From contig NZ_JAMZNK010000008.1 of assembly GCF_027980145.1 (NCBI RefSeq), positions 97,374 to 161,373 of the forward strand: a stretch of DNA of 64,000 nt. Direction: 5' to 3'. Every line of letters begins with the position of its first letter. The first letter of the stretch is position 1. This document shows positions 16,831 to 27,719 of this stretch, piece by piece. The position numbers and the translations under genes were made by a program. Source of the stretch: Flavobacterium azizsancarii. Lineage in GTDB: Bacteria; Bacteroidota; Bacteroidia; Flavobacteriales; Flavobacteriaceae. A model generated the notes under the pieces. The model was given only the letters and a program-made list of their open reading frames with translations, did not search any database and had not been told where the DNA came from.

Positions 16831-18735
16831 ATGACACCAATGCCAGAAGCGCAAGAAATTCTTTTAAAATATTGGAAACACGACAGTTTTAGACCGTTGC
16901 AAAAGGAGATTATTGACTCGGTTTTGGACGGCCAGGACACTTTTGCCTTACTACCAACCGGTGGCGGGAAATCGATTTGTTTTCAGGTTCCGGCCATGAT
17001 GCAGGAAGGTATTTGTTTGGTCGTTTCGCCTCTGGTCGCTTTGATGAAAGACCAGGTAGGGAATTTGCAGAAGCGGGAAATTAAAGCCATCGCCCTTACA
17101 GGAGGAATTCACACGGAGGAAATCATTGACCTTCTTGACAATTGCCAATACGGAAATTACAAGTTTCTATATCTTTCTCCCGAACGATTACAATCCGACT
17201 GGATTTTGGAACGTATCAAAAATCTTCCAATAAACTTAATCGCCATTGATGAAGCACATTGTGTTTCGCAATGGGGACATGATTTTCGTCCTGCTTATTT
17301 GAAGATTTCAGAACTTAAAAAACACTTCCCGAAAATTCCATTTTTAGCTTTGACCGCCACAGCAACTCCAAGGGTTATTGAAGATATTAAAACTGAATTA
17401 GGACTAAAAGACCCTATACTTTTTCAGCAATCTTTTGAAAGGAAAAATATTGCCTACATGGTTTTTGAAGTTGAAGACAAATTGTACCGTGTAGAGCAAA
17501 TTTTAAAGAAAAATCCGCAGCCTTCTATTATATATGTCAGAAATAGAAAATCTTGCCTGAATATGTCGACGCAATTGCAATCGTTAGGATTTAAGGCGAC
17601 TTATTATCACGGTGGACTTTCATCAAAAGAAAAAGACAAAAACATGCAATTGTGGATGTCACAACAATCTCAGGTTATTGTTGCCACGAATGCGTTTGGA
17701 ATGGGAATCGACAAAGACAACGTAAAAACGGTTATTCATACTCAGCTTCCTGAAAATATAGAAAACTATTACCAGGAATCCGGAAGAGCAGGACGAAATG
17801 GAGAAAAAGCATTTTCGGTTGTTTTGACCAACTCATCAGATGGGAATCAAACAGAACAACAATTTTTAAGTATTCTTCCTGATAAAAAATTTCTGAATGC
17901 GATGTATATCAAACTTTGCAATTATTTTCAGATTGCTTACGGCGAAGGTCTGGACGAATCATTTTCGTTTAAACTAAATCATTTTTGCCAGAAGTACGAC
18001 TTCCCTACCCTTAAAACTTACAATGCTTTGCAGTTTTTGAATCAGCAGGGAATTATTACGATGTCTCAGGAATTCTCTGAGAAAATTACAATGCAGTTTT
18101 TGATTGAATCAAAAGAAGTAATTCGGTACATGAGCCTGAATTCAAATGACGAAGAAATTATTCTGGCAATTCTGAGAACTTATCCCGGAATTTACGAAAT
18201 GAAAACTCCGTTTAATATTTCGCTGATTGCAAAAAAATCAAATCATACCGAGGCACAGGTTTCAGCTGTTTTAGACAAACTAAAAGAGAAAGATATTATC
18301 GATTATAAAGCAAAAAACAACGACGCTACTATATTATTTAATGAAGTACGCGAAGACAACCTTACCATAAACAGGGTTGCAAAATATCTCGAAAAACAAA
18401 ATCAACTCAAAAAAGATCAGCTTTTATCTGTCCTGCATTATATAAAGGACAATAAAACATGTAAAAACCGATTGATCCTGGATTATTTTGGAGAAGAAAC
18501 AATTAAAAATTGCGGAGTCTGCTCGTATTGCATTACCCAAAAGGGAAAAATAACGGAAGCGGATTCGATTGCAGATAAAATCCTGCACTTGTTGAGAACA
18601 GCAGCTTTGACTTCGAGAGAGATCGAGGCTAAAATAAAACTAGATACAAAGGATGTAATTTTGGCGCTTCAGGAATTACTTGAAAACAATTACATTATCA
18701 TTCAGCCTAATAATAAATACACTTTAAAATTATAA
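16831..18735 (+). CDS. recQ: ATP-dependent DNA helicase RecQ
   Basis: 3'-5' DNA helicase for recombination and repair; 634 residues. Motif I LLPTGGGKSICFQVPA, motif II DEAHCVSQWGHDFRPAY (with the RecQ aromatic loop), motif III ALTATATP, motif VI QESGRAGRNG. A zinc-binding set follows (C in NKTCKNRLILDYFG, then CGVCSYC), and a winged-helix-like C terminus. No clear HRDC domain. The stop overlaps the fmt start by one base, so the two are translationally coupled. Flavobacteria often have more than one recQ-like gene. Confidence 0.95.
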   Translation: MTPMPEAQEILLKYWKHDSFRPLQKEIIDSVLDGQDTFALLPTGGGKSICFQVPAMMQEGICLVVSPLVALMKDQVGNLQKREIKAIALTGGIHTEEIIDLLDNCQYGNYKFLYLSPERLQSDWILERIKNLPINLIAIDEAHCVSQWGHDFRPAYLKISELKKHFPKIPFLALTATATPRVIEDIKTELGLKDPILFQQSFERKNIAYMVFEVEDKLYRVEQILKKNPQPSIIYVRNRKSCLNMSTQLQSLGFKATYYHGGLSSKEKDKNMQLWMSQQSQVIVATNAFGMGIDKDNVKTVIHTQLPENIENYYQESGRAGRNGEKAFSVVLTNSSDGNQTEQQFLSILPDKKFLNAMYIKLCNYFQIAYGEGLDESFSFKLNHFCQKYDFPTLKTYNALQFLNQQGIITMSQEFSEKITMQFLIESKEVIRYMSLNSNDEEIILAILRTYPGIYEMKTPFNISLIAKKSNHTEAQVSAVLDKLKEKDIIDYKAKNNDATILFNEVREDNLTINRVAKYLEKQNQLKKDQLLSVLHYIKDNKTCKNRLILDYFGEETIKNCGVCSYCITQKGKITEADSIADKILHLLRTAALTSREIEAKIKLDTKDVILALQELLENNYIIIQPNNKYTLKL

Positions 18736-19682
18736 TGGAAAAATTGAGAATCATATTCATGGGAACTCCGGAATTTGCTGTTGGCATTTTGGACACCATT
18801 ATCAAAAACAATTACGATGTTGTTGGCGTTATTACCGCTGCAGACAAACCGGCTGGACGCGGACAAAAAATAAAATATTCGGCAGTAAAAGAATATGCAC
18901 TGGCGAACAATCTTACCTTATTGCAACCCACAAATTTAAAAGATGAAAGTTTTCTTGCCGAATTAAAGGCTCTGAATGCTAATTTACAAATTGTTGTTGC
19001 TTTTAGAATGTTACCAAAAGTAGTTTGGGAAATGCCAAGCTTGGGCACCTTTAATCTTCATGCGTCTTTATTACCAAATTATCGTGGCGCTGCACCTATT
19101 AACTGGGCTATTATTAATGGAGAAACAAAAACGGGCGTTACCACTTTCTTTATTGATGACAAAATCGACACCGGCGCAATGATCTTAAATTCGGAAATTG
19201 CTATTGAACCGGAAGAAAATGCAGGACAATTACACGACCGATTAATGTTGCTAGGAAGCGAAACGGTAATTGAAACTTTAAAGGTTATCGAAAGCGGAAA
19301 TGTAACAACAACAATCCAGAAAGATGATGCCGAAATTAAAACGGCTTACAAACTCAATAAGGAAAATTGTAAGATCGACTGGACCAAATCCGGAGAAGAA
19401 ATCAATAATTTAATTCGCGGATTAAGTCCATATCCGGCTTCCTGGTGCTTCTTAAAAGACAAGGAGGAAGAATTAAGTATCAAAATATACGAGGCAAAAC
19501 TTATTGAGGAATCCCATTCTTATGAAGTTGGAAGCTTGATTAGCAGCAAAAAAGAAATCAAGATCGCGATCAAAGATGGCTTTATTCAGCTTTTAGGTTT
19601 GCAATTACCAGGAAAAAAGAGAATGCAAGTTGCCGAATTATTGAACGGTATAACATTTTCTGATAGCACAAAGGTCTATTAA
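18735..19682 (+). CDS. fmt: Methionyl-tRNA formyltransferase
   Basis: Formylates initiator Met-tRNA using 10-formyl-THF. 315 residues, normal length: opening RIIFMGTPEFAVGILD, the loop AADKPAGRGQK, the catalytic segment NLHASLLPNYRGAAPINWAI (Asn-His) with FFIDDKIDTGAMI (Asp), and the C-terminal tRNA-binding fold. The ATG overlaps the recQ stop (TAATG). A gap follows with the HU promoter. Confidence 0.97.
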   Translation: MEKLRIIFMGTPEFAVGILDTIIKNNYDVVGVITAADKPAGRGQKIKYSAVKEYALANNLTLLQPTNLKDESFLAELKALNANLQIVVAFRMLPKVVWEMPSLGTFNLHASLLPNYRGAAPINWAIINGETKTGVTTFFIDDKIDTGAMILNSEIAIEPEENAGQLHDRLMLLGSETVIETLKVIESGNVTTTIQKDDAEIKTAYKLNKENCKIDWTKSGEEINNLIRGLSPYPASWCFLKDKEEELSIKIYEAKLIEESHSYEVGSLISSKKEIKIAIKDGFIQLLGLQLPGKKRMQVAELLNGITFSDSTKVY

Positions 19683-19788
19683 GGTCAGTAAAACAGGGGT
19701 TTTTACCTGATTTTGAGCGGAAAACGACTTGCGTTATGAACAAAAAAAGCAAGTTATCAACAATTTTTGCTAAAATTAAAGAAAACAC

Positions 19789-19818
19789 TTGCAAGGAACG
19801 GATTTCCTACTAAATTTG
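19789..19818 (+). promoter_or_regulatory. Complete Bacteroidota promoter of the HU gene
   Basis: TTG at 19789-19791 and TAAATTTG at 19811-19818 are separated by exactly 19 bases, the consensus layout for the primary sigma factor of Bacteroidota. The start codon follows 44 bases later. Confidence 0.85.
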
Positions 19819-19862
19819 TGTATTAACAATTTTTTTTAACCAACAATTAATAACTAATTATT

Positions 19863-20135
19863 ATGAACAAATCAGAATTAATCGATGCTATCGCTGCTGA
19901 TGCAGGAATCACAAAAGCTGCGGCAAAATTAGCTTTAGAGTCATTTTTAGGAAACGTAGGAGCTACTTTGAAAAAAGGTGGGAGAGTTTCATTAGTAGGT
20001 TTTGGATCATGGTCTGTATCTGCTAGAGCTGCAAGAGACGGAAGAAACCCTCAAACAGGAAAAACTATTCAGATTGCTGCTAAAAATGTAGTAAAATTTA
20101 AAGCTGGAGCTGAATTAGAAGGTGCAGTGAACTAA
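19863..20135 (+). CDS. hup: HU-family DNA-binding protein
   Basis: Small basic nucleoid protein of 90 residues that bends DNA. The sequence MNKSELIDAIAADAGITKAAAKLALESF and the arm GFGSWSVSARAARDGRNPQTGKTIQIAAKNVVKFKAG match the HU fold with the Pro at the tip of the beta arm. It has a textbook promoter and a strong terminator, in line with high expression. It is not an integration-host-factor subunit as far as sequence suggests. Confidence 0.96.
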   Translation: MNKSELIDAIAADAGITKAAAKLALESFLGNVGATLKKGGRVSLVGFGSWSVSARAARDGRNPQTGKTIQIAAKNVVKFKAGAELEGAVN

Positions 20136-20167
20136 GTAAGAAAGTTCTCTAAACTTATAATATAATC

Positions 20168-20194
20168 AAAACCCTCCCCATGGAGGGTTTTTTT
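20168..20194 (+). terminator. Terminator of the HU gene
   Basis: ACCCTCC and GGAGGGT with a 4-base loop and seven T. The next reading frame could be extended back into this hairpin, which argues for its later start at 20264. Confidence 0.9.
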
Positions 20195-20263
20195 ATGCGG
20201 TTTAACGATTTTATTTGTGATTTTAAAAATTTTATTATTAAATTTAATAAAAATTGTAGCCGT

Positions 20264-20824
20264 ATGATTTCAGAAAAATTAAAAAAAGGACACCTGCTTA
20301 TTGCCGAGCCTTCTATAATTGGAGATTTATCTTTTAATAGATCGGTAATTTTATTAGCAGACCATAACAAAGAAGGATCGATAGGTTTTATCATTAATAA
20401 GCCATTAAAGTATACTATTAATGATTTAATTCCTGAGATTGATGCCACTTTCAAGATATACAACGGGGGGCCGGTTGAACAAGACAACCTTTATTTTATT
20501 CACAATATCCCGGAATTGATTCCAAATAGTGTTGAGATTTCAAATGGGATTTATTGGGGAGGTGATTTCGAATCGACCAAAGACTTAATAAACGACGGAT
20601 CTATTGGCAAAAACAATATTCGCTTTTTCTTAGGTTATACTGGTTGGGACGAAAATCAGCTTGAGAATGAAATGCAAGGAAACTCATGGATCATCACTGA
20701 TAATAGTTATAAAAATAAAATTATCGGAAAGTCAACCACCCATTTTTGGAAAGAGCAGATTATTGAGCTCGGAGGCGATTATCTTATTTGGTCGAATGCA
20801 CCTGAAAATCCATATCTGAATTAA
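20264..20824 (+). CDS. yqgE: YqgE/AlgH family protein
   Basis: Cytoplasmic protein of 186 residues in the UPF0301 family; function unknown. The start MISEKLKKGHLLIAEPSI is the conserved beginning of the family; the longer frame from 20180 overlaps the HU terminator. Conserved parts: FNRSVILLADHNKEGSIGFIINKPL, IYNGGPVEQDNLYFIH, FFLGYTGWDENQLENEMQGNSWI (read by segments). Its stop overlaps the end of the convergent aminotransferase gene by 4 bases. Confidence 0.92.
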   Translation: MISEKLKKGHLLIAEPSIIGDLSFNRSVILLADHNKEGSIGFIINKPLKYTINDLIPEIDATFKIYNGGPVEQDNLYFIHNIPELIPNSVEISNGIYWGGDFESTKDLINDGSIGKNNIRFFLGYTGWDENQLENEMQGNSWIITDNSYKNKIIGKSTTHFWKEQIIELGGDYLIWSNAPENPYLN

Positions 20825-21660
20825 TTTTCAGAAATGGATTCATTTAGTTTCTGCACTAATAAATGCGCCAGATTACTTGTAAACTCCTTTTTTCGATACT
20901 TAGTTATCGGTTGTATCCCTGTGATTACATTTGTCAGAAATAATTCGTCAGCTTTTTGAAGATCAAATGGCGAAATTATTTCTTCAAGCATTTCTATGCC
21001 TTCAACTTTTTTAGCCAGAGCTATTATTTGTTTGCGCATAATTCCGTTCAGACATCCTTCGGAAATTGGCGGAGTGATCAGTTTTTTACCCATAACCATA
21101 AACAAATTGCCTTGCAATGCTTCTACAACATTTTTAGTATCGTTTACTAAAATGCAATTGGCAAGACCATTTTCGTGTGCAAAAATGCTTCCCGTAACAT
21201 TTATCAATTTATTAGTCGTTTTAATAGACGATAATAACTGCTTGGTTACATAGAAGTCTTTATACAAATCAACTTCATATTCGGCAATATTTACAGCATA
21301 AGAAACGCTTTCAAGTGCAGTTGCGTGAATTAAATATGAAACTTCATTCGTTTTTGGTAAATACAAACCTCCGTCTTTTCTAAAAACAGTAATTCTTGCT
21401 CTGGCTGATGCCGAAATACTTTTTTGATTCACCAGGCTTAAAACCTCTTCTTCAAAATACTCCATTGTAAAGTTCATAGGAATTTCCATTCGAACTACAC
21501 GCATCGAAGCCATTAACCTAAAATAATGATCTTCAAGAAACAAGATTTTATTATTGACTATTTTTAGCGTTTCAAAAACTCCGTCTCCGTACAAAAAAGC
21601 ACGATTTTGAGTTAATATATTATCGTCCTGCGCTACTATGTTTCCGTTAAAATTGATCAT
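20821..21660 (-). CDS. Class IV aminotransferase (aminodeoxychorismate lyase-like)
   Basis: PLP-dependent enzyme of 279 residues. The opening NRAFLYGDGVFETLK and later LLSSIKTTNKL (Schiff-base Lys), ALQGNLFMVMGKKLITPPISEGCLNGIMRK and ADELFLTNVITGIQPI are typical of the branched-chain aminotransferase / 4-amino-4-deoxychorismate lyase fold. In Flavobacterium these are usually annotated only as class IV aminotransferases; a role in folate synthesis (pabC) is plausible but not shown. A terminator hairpin directly abuts the start codon (see 21661-21686). Confidence 0.88.
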   Translation of the reverse strand: MINFNGNIVAQDDNILTQNRAFLYGDGVFETLKIVNNKILFLEDHYFRLMASMRVVRMEIPMNFTMEYFEEEVLSLVNQKSISASARARITVFRKDGGLYLPKTNEVSYLIHATALESVSYAVNIAEYEVDLYKDFYVTKQLLSSIKTTNKLINVTGSIFAHENGLANCILVNDTKNVVEALQGNLFMVMGKKLITPPISEGCLNGIMRKQIIALAKKVEGIEMLEEIISPFDLQKADELFLTNVITGIQPITKYRKKEFTSNLAHLLVQKLNESISEN

Positions 21661-21686
21661 AAAAAAACCCTGAATTTTGTTCAGGG
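21661..21686 (-). terminator. Hairpin with T run touching a start codon
   Basis: On the minus strand CCCTGAA, a 5-base loop and TTCAGGG are followed by seven T and then immediately the ATG of the aminotransferase gene. It would end the START-like gene transcript (stop at 21715) but also sits where a ribosome would bind, so it may be an attenuator. Confidence 0.75.
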
Positions 21687-21714
21687 CAAATATAAGGTAT
21701 AAAATAGAAATTCA

Positions 21715-22107
21715 CTAAACAGAACCTATAAGATGTTTCAGATCTGAAATCTGATTCTCCCACAATTGTTTAGCTTCTCCTACTTCTTCTTTTTCAGCAA
21801 AATCGACTACCATTAATGATACATCTTTTGTTAATTCATCAACCAAAATATGAAGTTCAAAAAAGTATTCAGTATCCTTACTGCTTTCATCAACCCATTT
21901 GAATTTTACTTTTTCTCCTGTTTTTTTAGAAGCTAAACGCGCTTTTTCCTGCGAGTCGTTCCAGATAAAAGTGAAAAATTCGCCTCTTGAATTTACATTA
22001 TCTGCAAACCATTCTGACAAACCTGACGGCGTTGATATATATTGATACAATAATTGCGGCGAAGAATTTATGGGAAACTCGATTTCGTAACGTATTTTTG
22101 ACTCCAT
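21715..22107 (-). CDS. START-like (SRPBCC/AHSA1-type) domain protein
   Basis: 130-residue single-domain protein with the helix-grip opening EFPINSSPQLLYQYISTPSGLSEWFADNV, as in AHSA1-like START proteins, and a C-terminal helix WENQISDLKHLIGSV. This family usually has a hydrophobic cavity for lipids or other small molecules, but no ligand is known for this group. It sits 54 bases before the aminotransferase on the same strand, with the hairpin between. Confidence 0.82.
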   Translation of the reverse strand: MESKIRYEIEFPINSSPQLLYQYISTPSGLSEWFADNVNSRGEFFTFIWNDSQEKARLASKKTGEKVKFKWVDESSKDTEYFFELHILVDELTKDVSLMVVDFAEKEEVGEAKQLWENQISDLKHLIGSV

Positions 22108-22194
22108 GTGCTACTTTTAATTTTTTGGAAATATAAGAATATATGTCCAAAAACAATGCATTTTTAAAAAAATTATTTTTTCTTCATTTTATTC

Positions 22195-22224
22195 TTGTAA
22201 GCTTTAATAATATTTCTATCTTTG
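22195..22224 (+). promoter_or_regulatory. Complete Bacteroidota promoter of the tRNA gene
   Basis: TTG at 22195-22197, a 19-base spacer, and TATCTTTG at 22217-22224, 36 bases before the tRNA. Confidence 0.85.
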
Positions 22225-22260
22225 CACCCGCAATGAGGAACACGGTTCACTTGCAATCTT

Positions 22261-22334
22261 GGCGAGGTAGCTCAGTTGGTTAGAGCGCAGGATTCATAAC
22301 CCTGAGGTCACGGGTTCAACTCCCGTCCTCGCTA
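22261..22334 (+). tRNA. tRNA with CAT anticodon, probably elongator tRNA-Met
   Basis: A full cloverleaf can be drawn: acceptor GGCGAGG with CCTCGCT, D arm GCTC/GAGC, anticodon loop TTCATAA with CAT at 22295-22297, T arm ACGGG/CCCGT with TTCAACT, and discriminator A at 22334. No CCA is encoded. It lacks the three G:C pairs of initiator tRNA in the anticodon stem, so it is an elongator Met or a lysidine-modified Ile2 species; I favour Met. Two non-Watson-Crick spots: a G-U pair at 1-72 and an A-C at 31-39. Confidence 0.93.
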
Positions 22335-22343
22335 CATAAAAAC

Positions 22344-22377
22344 AAAACCCTAATCATCAATTGATTAGGGTTTTTTT
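22344..22377 (+). terminator. Terminator after the tRNA
   Basis: AACCCTAATCA and TGATTAGGGTT with a 5-base loop and a run of T. Confidence 0.88.
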
Positions 22378-22438
22378 ATTGTAGTTTTGTTTAAAAAACT
22401 TCATAAGAACATCTCAAATATCTAAAAAAGAAGCAACA

Positions 22439-22696
22439 ATGGATATAGTTAAATTTAAAATCACATCAAAAACGATAAAAGTAGAAGTACGCAATTCGAA
22501 TAACTACGTTTTTAATTTTAATACAGCTTTAGAAATTGAAAAAGAAGACAGAGATGTTTTACTAAGACTTTACAACGCATTAGACATTCTTTTTAAGAAA
22601 GAAAACACTCCTGAAGTAAAAAACTACATTTCGCCCAACCAAACCAATATACTGGATCAGATTTCTGCCGTTGATGGTTTAGAAGAAGAGGAATAA
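22439..22696 (+). CDS. Hypothetical protein, 85 residues
   Basis: I do not recognise a named family. The protein is small and acidic at the end (DGLEEEE), begins with a strand-rich segment (VKFKITSKTIKVEVRNSNNYVFNFN) and then a helix (EIEKEDRDVLLRLYNALDILFKKE). It has no signal peptide or membrane helix. Codon use matches the neighbours and the frame is the only open one; it stands alone between the tRNA and the broken regulator. Confidence 0.6.
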   Translation: MDIVKFKITSKTIKVEVRNSNNYVFNFNTALEIEKEDRDVLLRLYNALDILFKKENTPEVKNYISPNQTNILDQISAVDGLEEEE

Positions 22697-22866
22697 ACAA
22701 CAAACCTCATAATTCAATATTTTCAAAGCATTACATTGTCTGAAAAATTGTACTTTTTTCAAAACACTACATTTTTATACAATTTTATAAAAATGTATTT
22801 TACAGCTAAAGCAATGTGTTTTACCAAACCCGAAAAATTTTAAAGAATTTTAAATATCTTTGAACT

Positions 22867-23282
22867 ATGAGCACAGTAAGAAAACCATATCATATAGGGC
22901 GAAAAATTAGCCGTATTCATGAACTGAAAGACCTTAAACAAGAAGCTTTGGTGCAAGCTTTAGGAACGAATCAATAATCAGTTTCGGCTATAGAAAACGG
23001 CGAAACTATTGATCAGGAAAAACTTACTGATATCGCAAGGCACTTGGTGTGAGTGTAGAAGTAATTAAAAATTTCTCAGAAGAAAATATGATTAGTTATT
23101 TTAATACTTTTAATGATAATAGTATTGCGAACGGACTGGTTAACAATGCAAATCATTGCACTTTCAATCCATTGGAAAAACTAATGGAATCAGTAAAGGA
23201 AAACAAAAAACTTTACGAACGTTTATTACAAGCTAAAAAAGTTAAAATCGAATATTTAGAAAAATTATTAAAAGACAAATAG
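22867..23282 (+). pseudogene. XRE-family helix-turn-helix regulator, broken twice
   Basis: From the ATG at 22867 the frame reads MSTVRKPYHIGRKISRIHEL then KDLKQEALVQALGTNQ, then TAA at 22975-22977 where this HTH type normally has a second Gln (CAA to TAA would do it). Reading on, SVSAIENGETIDQEKLTDIA completes the HTH, and then one base is missing at about 23036-23040; with it restored the frame continues ALGVSVEVIKNFSEENM to the end at 23282 with a coiled tail. A TATCTTTG box lies at 22855-22862. Its targets are unknown. Confidence 0.85.
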
Positions 23283-23311
23283 TTTTACTTTGTAAATCAA
23301 TTTTCATATAA

Positions 23312-23352
23312 AAACAAACCCCTTAAATAATTACTATTTAAGGGGTTTGTTT
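23312..23352. terminator. Strong bidirectional terminator
   Basis: An 18-bp perfect stem (23312-23329 with 23335-23352) around ATTAC, with A and T tracts at both ends, lies between the convergent XRE pseudogene and the aldo/keto reductase operon. Confidence 0.92.
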
Positions 23353-23355
23353 ATT

Positions 23356-24747
<1,392 letters not shown>

Positions 24748-24761
<14 letters not shown>

Positions 24762-25587
24762 TCCATTTTACAATTTCAGGATCGCGATGATCGAAGAAAA
24801 CACTTTTTTTAGTATCTAAAATCGAAATTACATCCATATCTTCTAAAGATAATTCAAAATCAAAAATATCAATATTTTCAGCAATTCTTTCTTTTTTAAC
24901 TGATTTCGGAATCGCCACAACTTCTCTCTGGATCAACCAGCGCAAGATAATTTGTGCCACACTTTTATTGTATTTACCCGCTATTGAAACCAATAATTTG
25001 TTGGTAAACATATTATTTCGACCTTCTGCAAATGGTCCCCAACTTTCTATTTGCACTTTGTTTTCTTTCAAAAAATTTTGTGTCTCAATTTGCTGATGAA
25101 AAGGATGTGTCTCAATTTGATTAACAGCCGGAACTATTTTGTTATGAATAATCAGATCCAGCAAACGGTCCGGATAAAAATTACTTACGCCAATAGCTTT
25201 TATTCTCCCCTCTTCATATAATTCTTCCATTGCGCGCCATGAACCGTAAACATCTCCATAAGGCTGATGAATTAAATACAAATCAAGATACTCTAATTGT
25301 AGTTTTTCTAACGAAGTTTCAAACGCTTTTTTAGTTTTTTCGTAACCTGTGTCTGAAACCCAAAGTTTTGTAGTAATAAACAAATCTTCACGTGGCACTC
25401 TGCTTTTTTGAATGGCTTTCCCTACCGCTTCTTCATTACCGTAAGCCGTAGCGGTATCAATTAATCTATAACCTGCTTCGATAGCATTTAGCACACTTTT
25501 TTCACATTCGTCAGCATCTGGAATTTGATAAACCCCAAATCCTAACAATGGCATTTCGAGACCGTTATTTAAAATAATATTTTTCAT
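24748..25587 (-). CDS. Aldo/keto reductase (2,5-diketogluconate-reductase type)
   Basis: 279 residues, the shorter AKR form: [18 protein letters not shown] at the start, [15 protein letters not shown] (Asp, Tyr), [11 protein letters not shown] (Lys), [13 protein letters not shown] (His) and the cofactor site [14 protein letters not shown]. It is less related to the other two reductases here, so the operon joins two AKR subfamilies. Substrate unknown. Confidence 0.92.
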
Positions 25588-25631
25588 TTTATATAATTTA
25601 TAGTAGTTAAAAAAAGTTAAGAGCTTTCTAT

Positions 25632-26645
<1,014 letters not shown>

Positions 26646-26756
26646 TCAATACAAAGTTCATTCAATATTAAAAGCTTTCTTTTATACAAATTACTGTTAT
26701 TAATACCATTTTTACTGATTAGAATTATCACGCTAAGTTATTAATAATCTGAGTAG

Positions 26757-26764
26757 TATATTTG
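26757..26764 (+). promoter_or_regulatory. TAnnTTTG promoter box of the AraC gene
   Basis: TATATTTG, 25 bases before the ATG at 26790. Confidence 0.6.
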
Positions 26765-26789
26765 CATTAATAATTTTAAAAGTCGCATC

Positions 26790-27686
26790 ATGGATCCTAT
26801 TATAAAACTCGAAAAAATCGCTCAGTACAATCAATTAAAAGGTATTGAAACGCAACATCCTTTAATAAGTGTTTTTGATAACTCTGCAACAAAAGCATTA
26901 CCCAATCATACGCGCATGCATTTTGGGTTTTATGCCATATTCCTGAAGGCCGGAAATTGCGGCGAATTAAAATATGGCCGCAATAATTATGATTATGATG
27001 ATGGTACAATGGTGTTTGTTTCGCCCGGACAAGTTATTGAAGTAAATAACCCCGAAGATTATCATCCTACAGGATTAGCGATTCTATTTCATCCTGATCT
27101 GATAAAAGGCACTTCGCTGGCAAAAAACATGAGTCAGTATTCTTTCTTTTCTTATGAATCGCATGAAGCTCTTCATTTATCTTTAAAAGAACAGCAAATA
27201 ATAAAAGATTTATTTAGTAAATTACAATACGAATTAAGCCAGTCTATTGATAAACATAGCAAAAGCATTATAAGTAATAATATAGAGTTGTTACTAAATT
27301 ATTGTGTTCGCTTTTATGACAGACAATTCATTACCAGAGAAAATATTAATACTGACGTTTTATCAAAATTTGAAAATTTATTACAGGATTATTTTCAATC
27401 TGAAAGCGCACAAGATACAGGTTTACCTTCGGTGGGATATTTTGCAGATCGTTTGCATCTTTCGGCTAATTATTTTGGCGATTTAATAAAAAAAGAAACA
27501 GGCAAATCAGCTCAGGAACACATTCAGTTAAAGTTGATAAATGTGGCGAAAGAACGAATTTTCGATACTGATAAATCAGTCAGTCAAATTGCGTTTGAAC
27601 TGGGTTTTAAATATCCACAGCACTTTAATAGAATGTTTAAAAAGAATACGGATTTTACACCAATTGAATACAGAAATTTAAACTAA
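26790..27686 (+). CDS. AraC-family transcriptional regulator
   Basis: 298 residues with an N-terminal cupin-like sensing domain (HFGFYAIFLKAGNCGELKYG, MVFVSPGQVIEV) and a C-terminal double HTH (about 205-295: SVGYFADRLHLSANYFGDLIK then VSQIAFELGFKYPQHFNRMFKK, the AraC signature). Divergent from the reductase operon, so probably its regulator; the inducer is unknown. The antiporter gene follows after 33 bases. Confidence 0.9.
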   Translation: MDPIIKLEKIAQYNQLKGIETQHPLISVFDNSATKALPNHTRMHFGFYAIFLKAGNCGELKYGRNNYDYDDGTMVFVSPGQVIEVNNPEDYHPTGLAILFHPDLIKGTSLAKNMSQYSFFSYESHEALHLSLKEQQIIKDLFSKLQYELSQSIDKHSKSIISNNIELLLNYCVRFYDRQFITRENINTDVLSKFENLLQDYFQSESAQDTGLPSVGYFADRLHLSANYFGDLIKKETGKSAQEHIQLKLINVAKERIFDTDKSVSQIAFELGFKYPQHFNRMFKKNTDFTPIEYRNLN

Positions 27687-27719
27687 AAAATCATAAACCA
27701 AATTTCATAAACCACAAGA

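Noticed and set aside
20180..20263. N-terminal extension of the YqgE protein
   Set aside because: Would begin inside the HU terminator hairpin, and the family begins at the Met at 20264.
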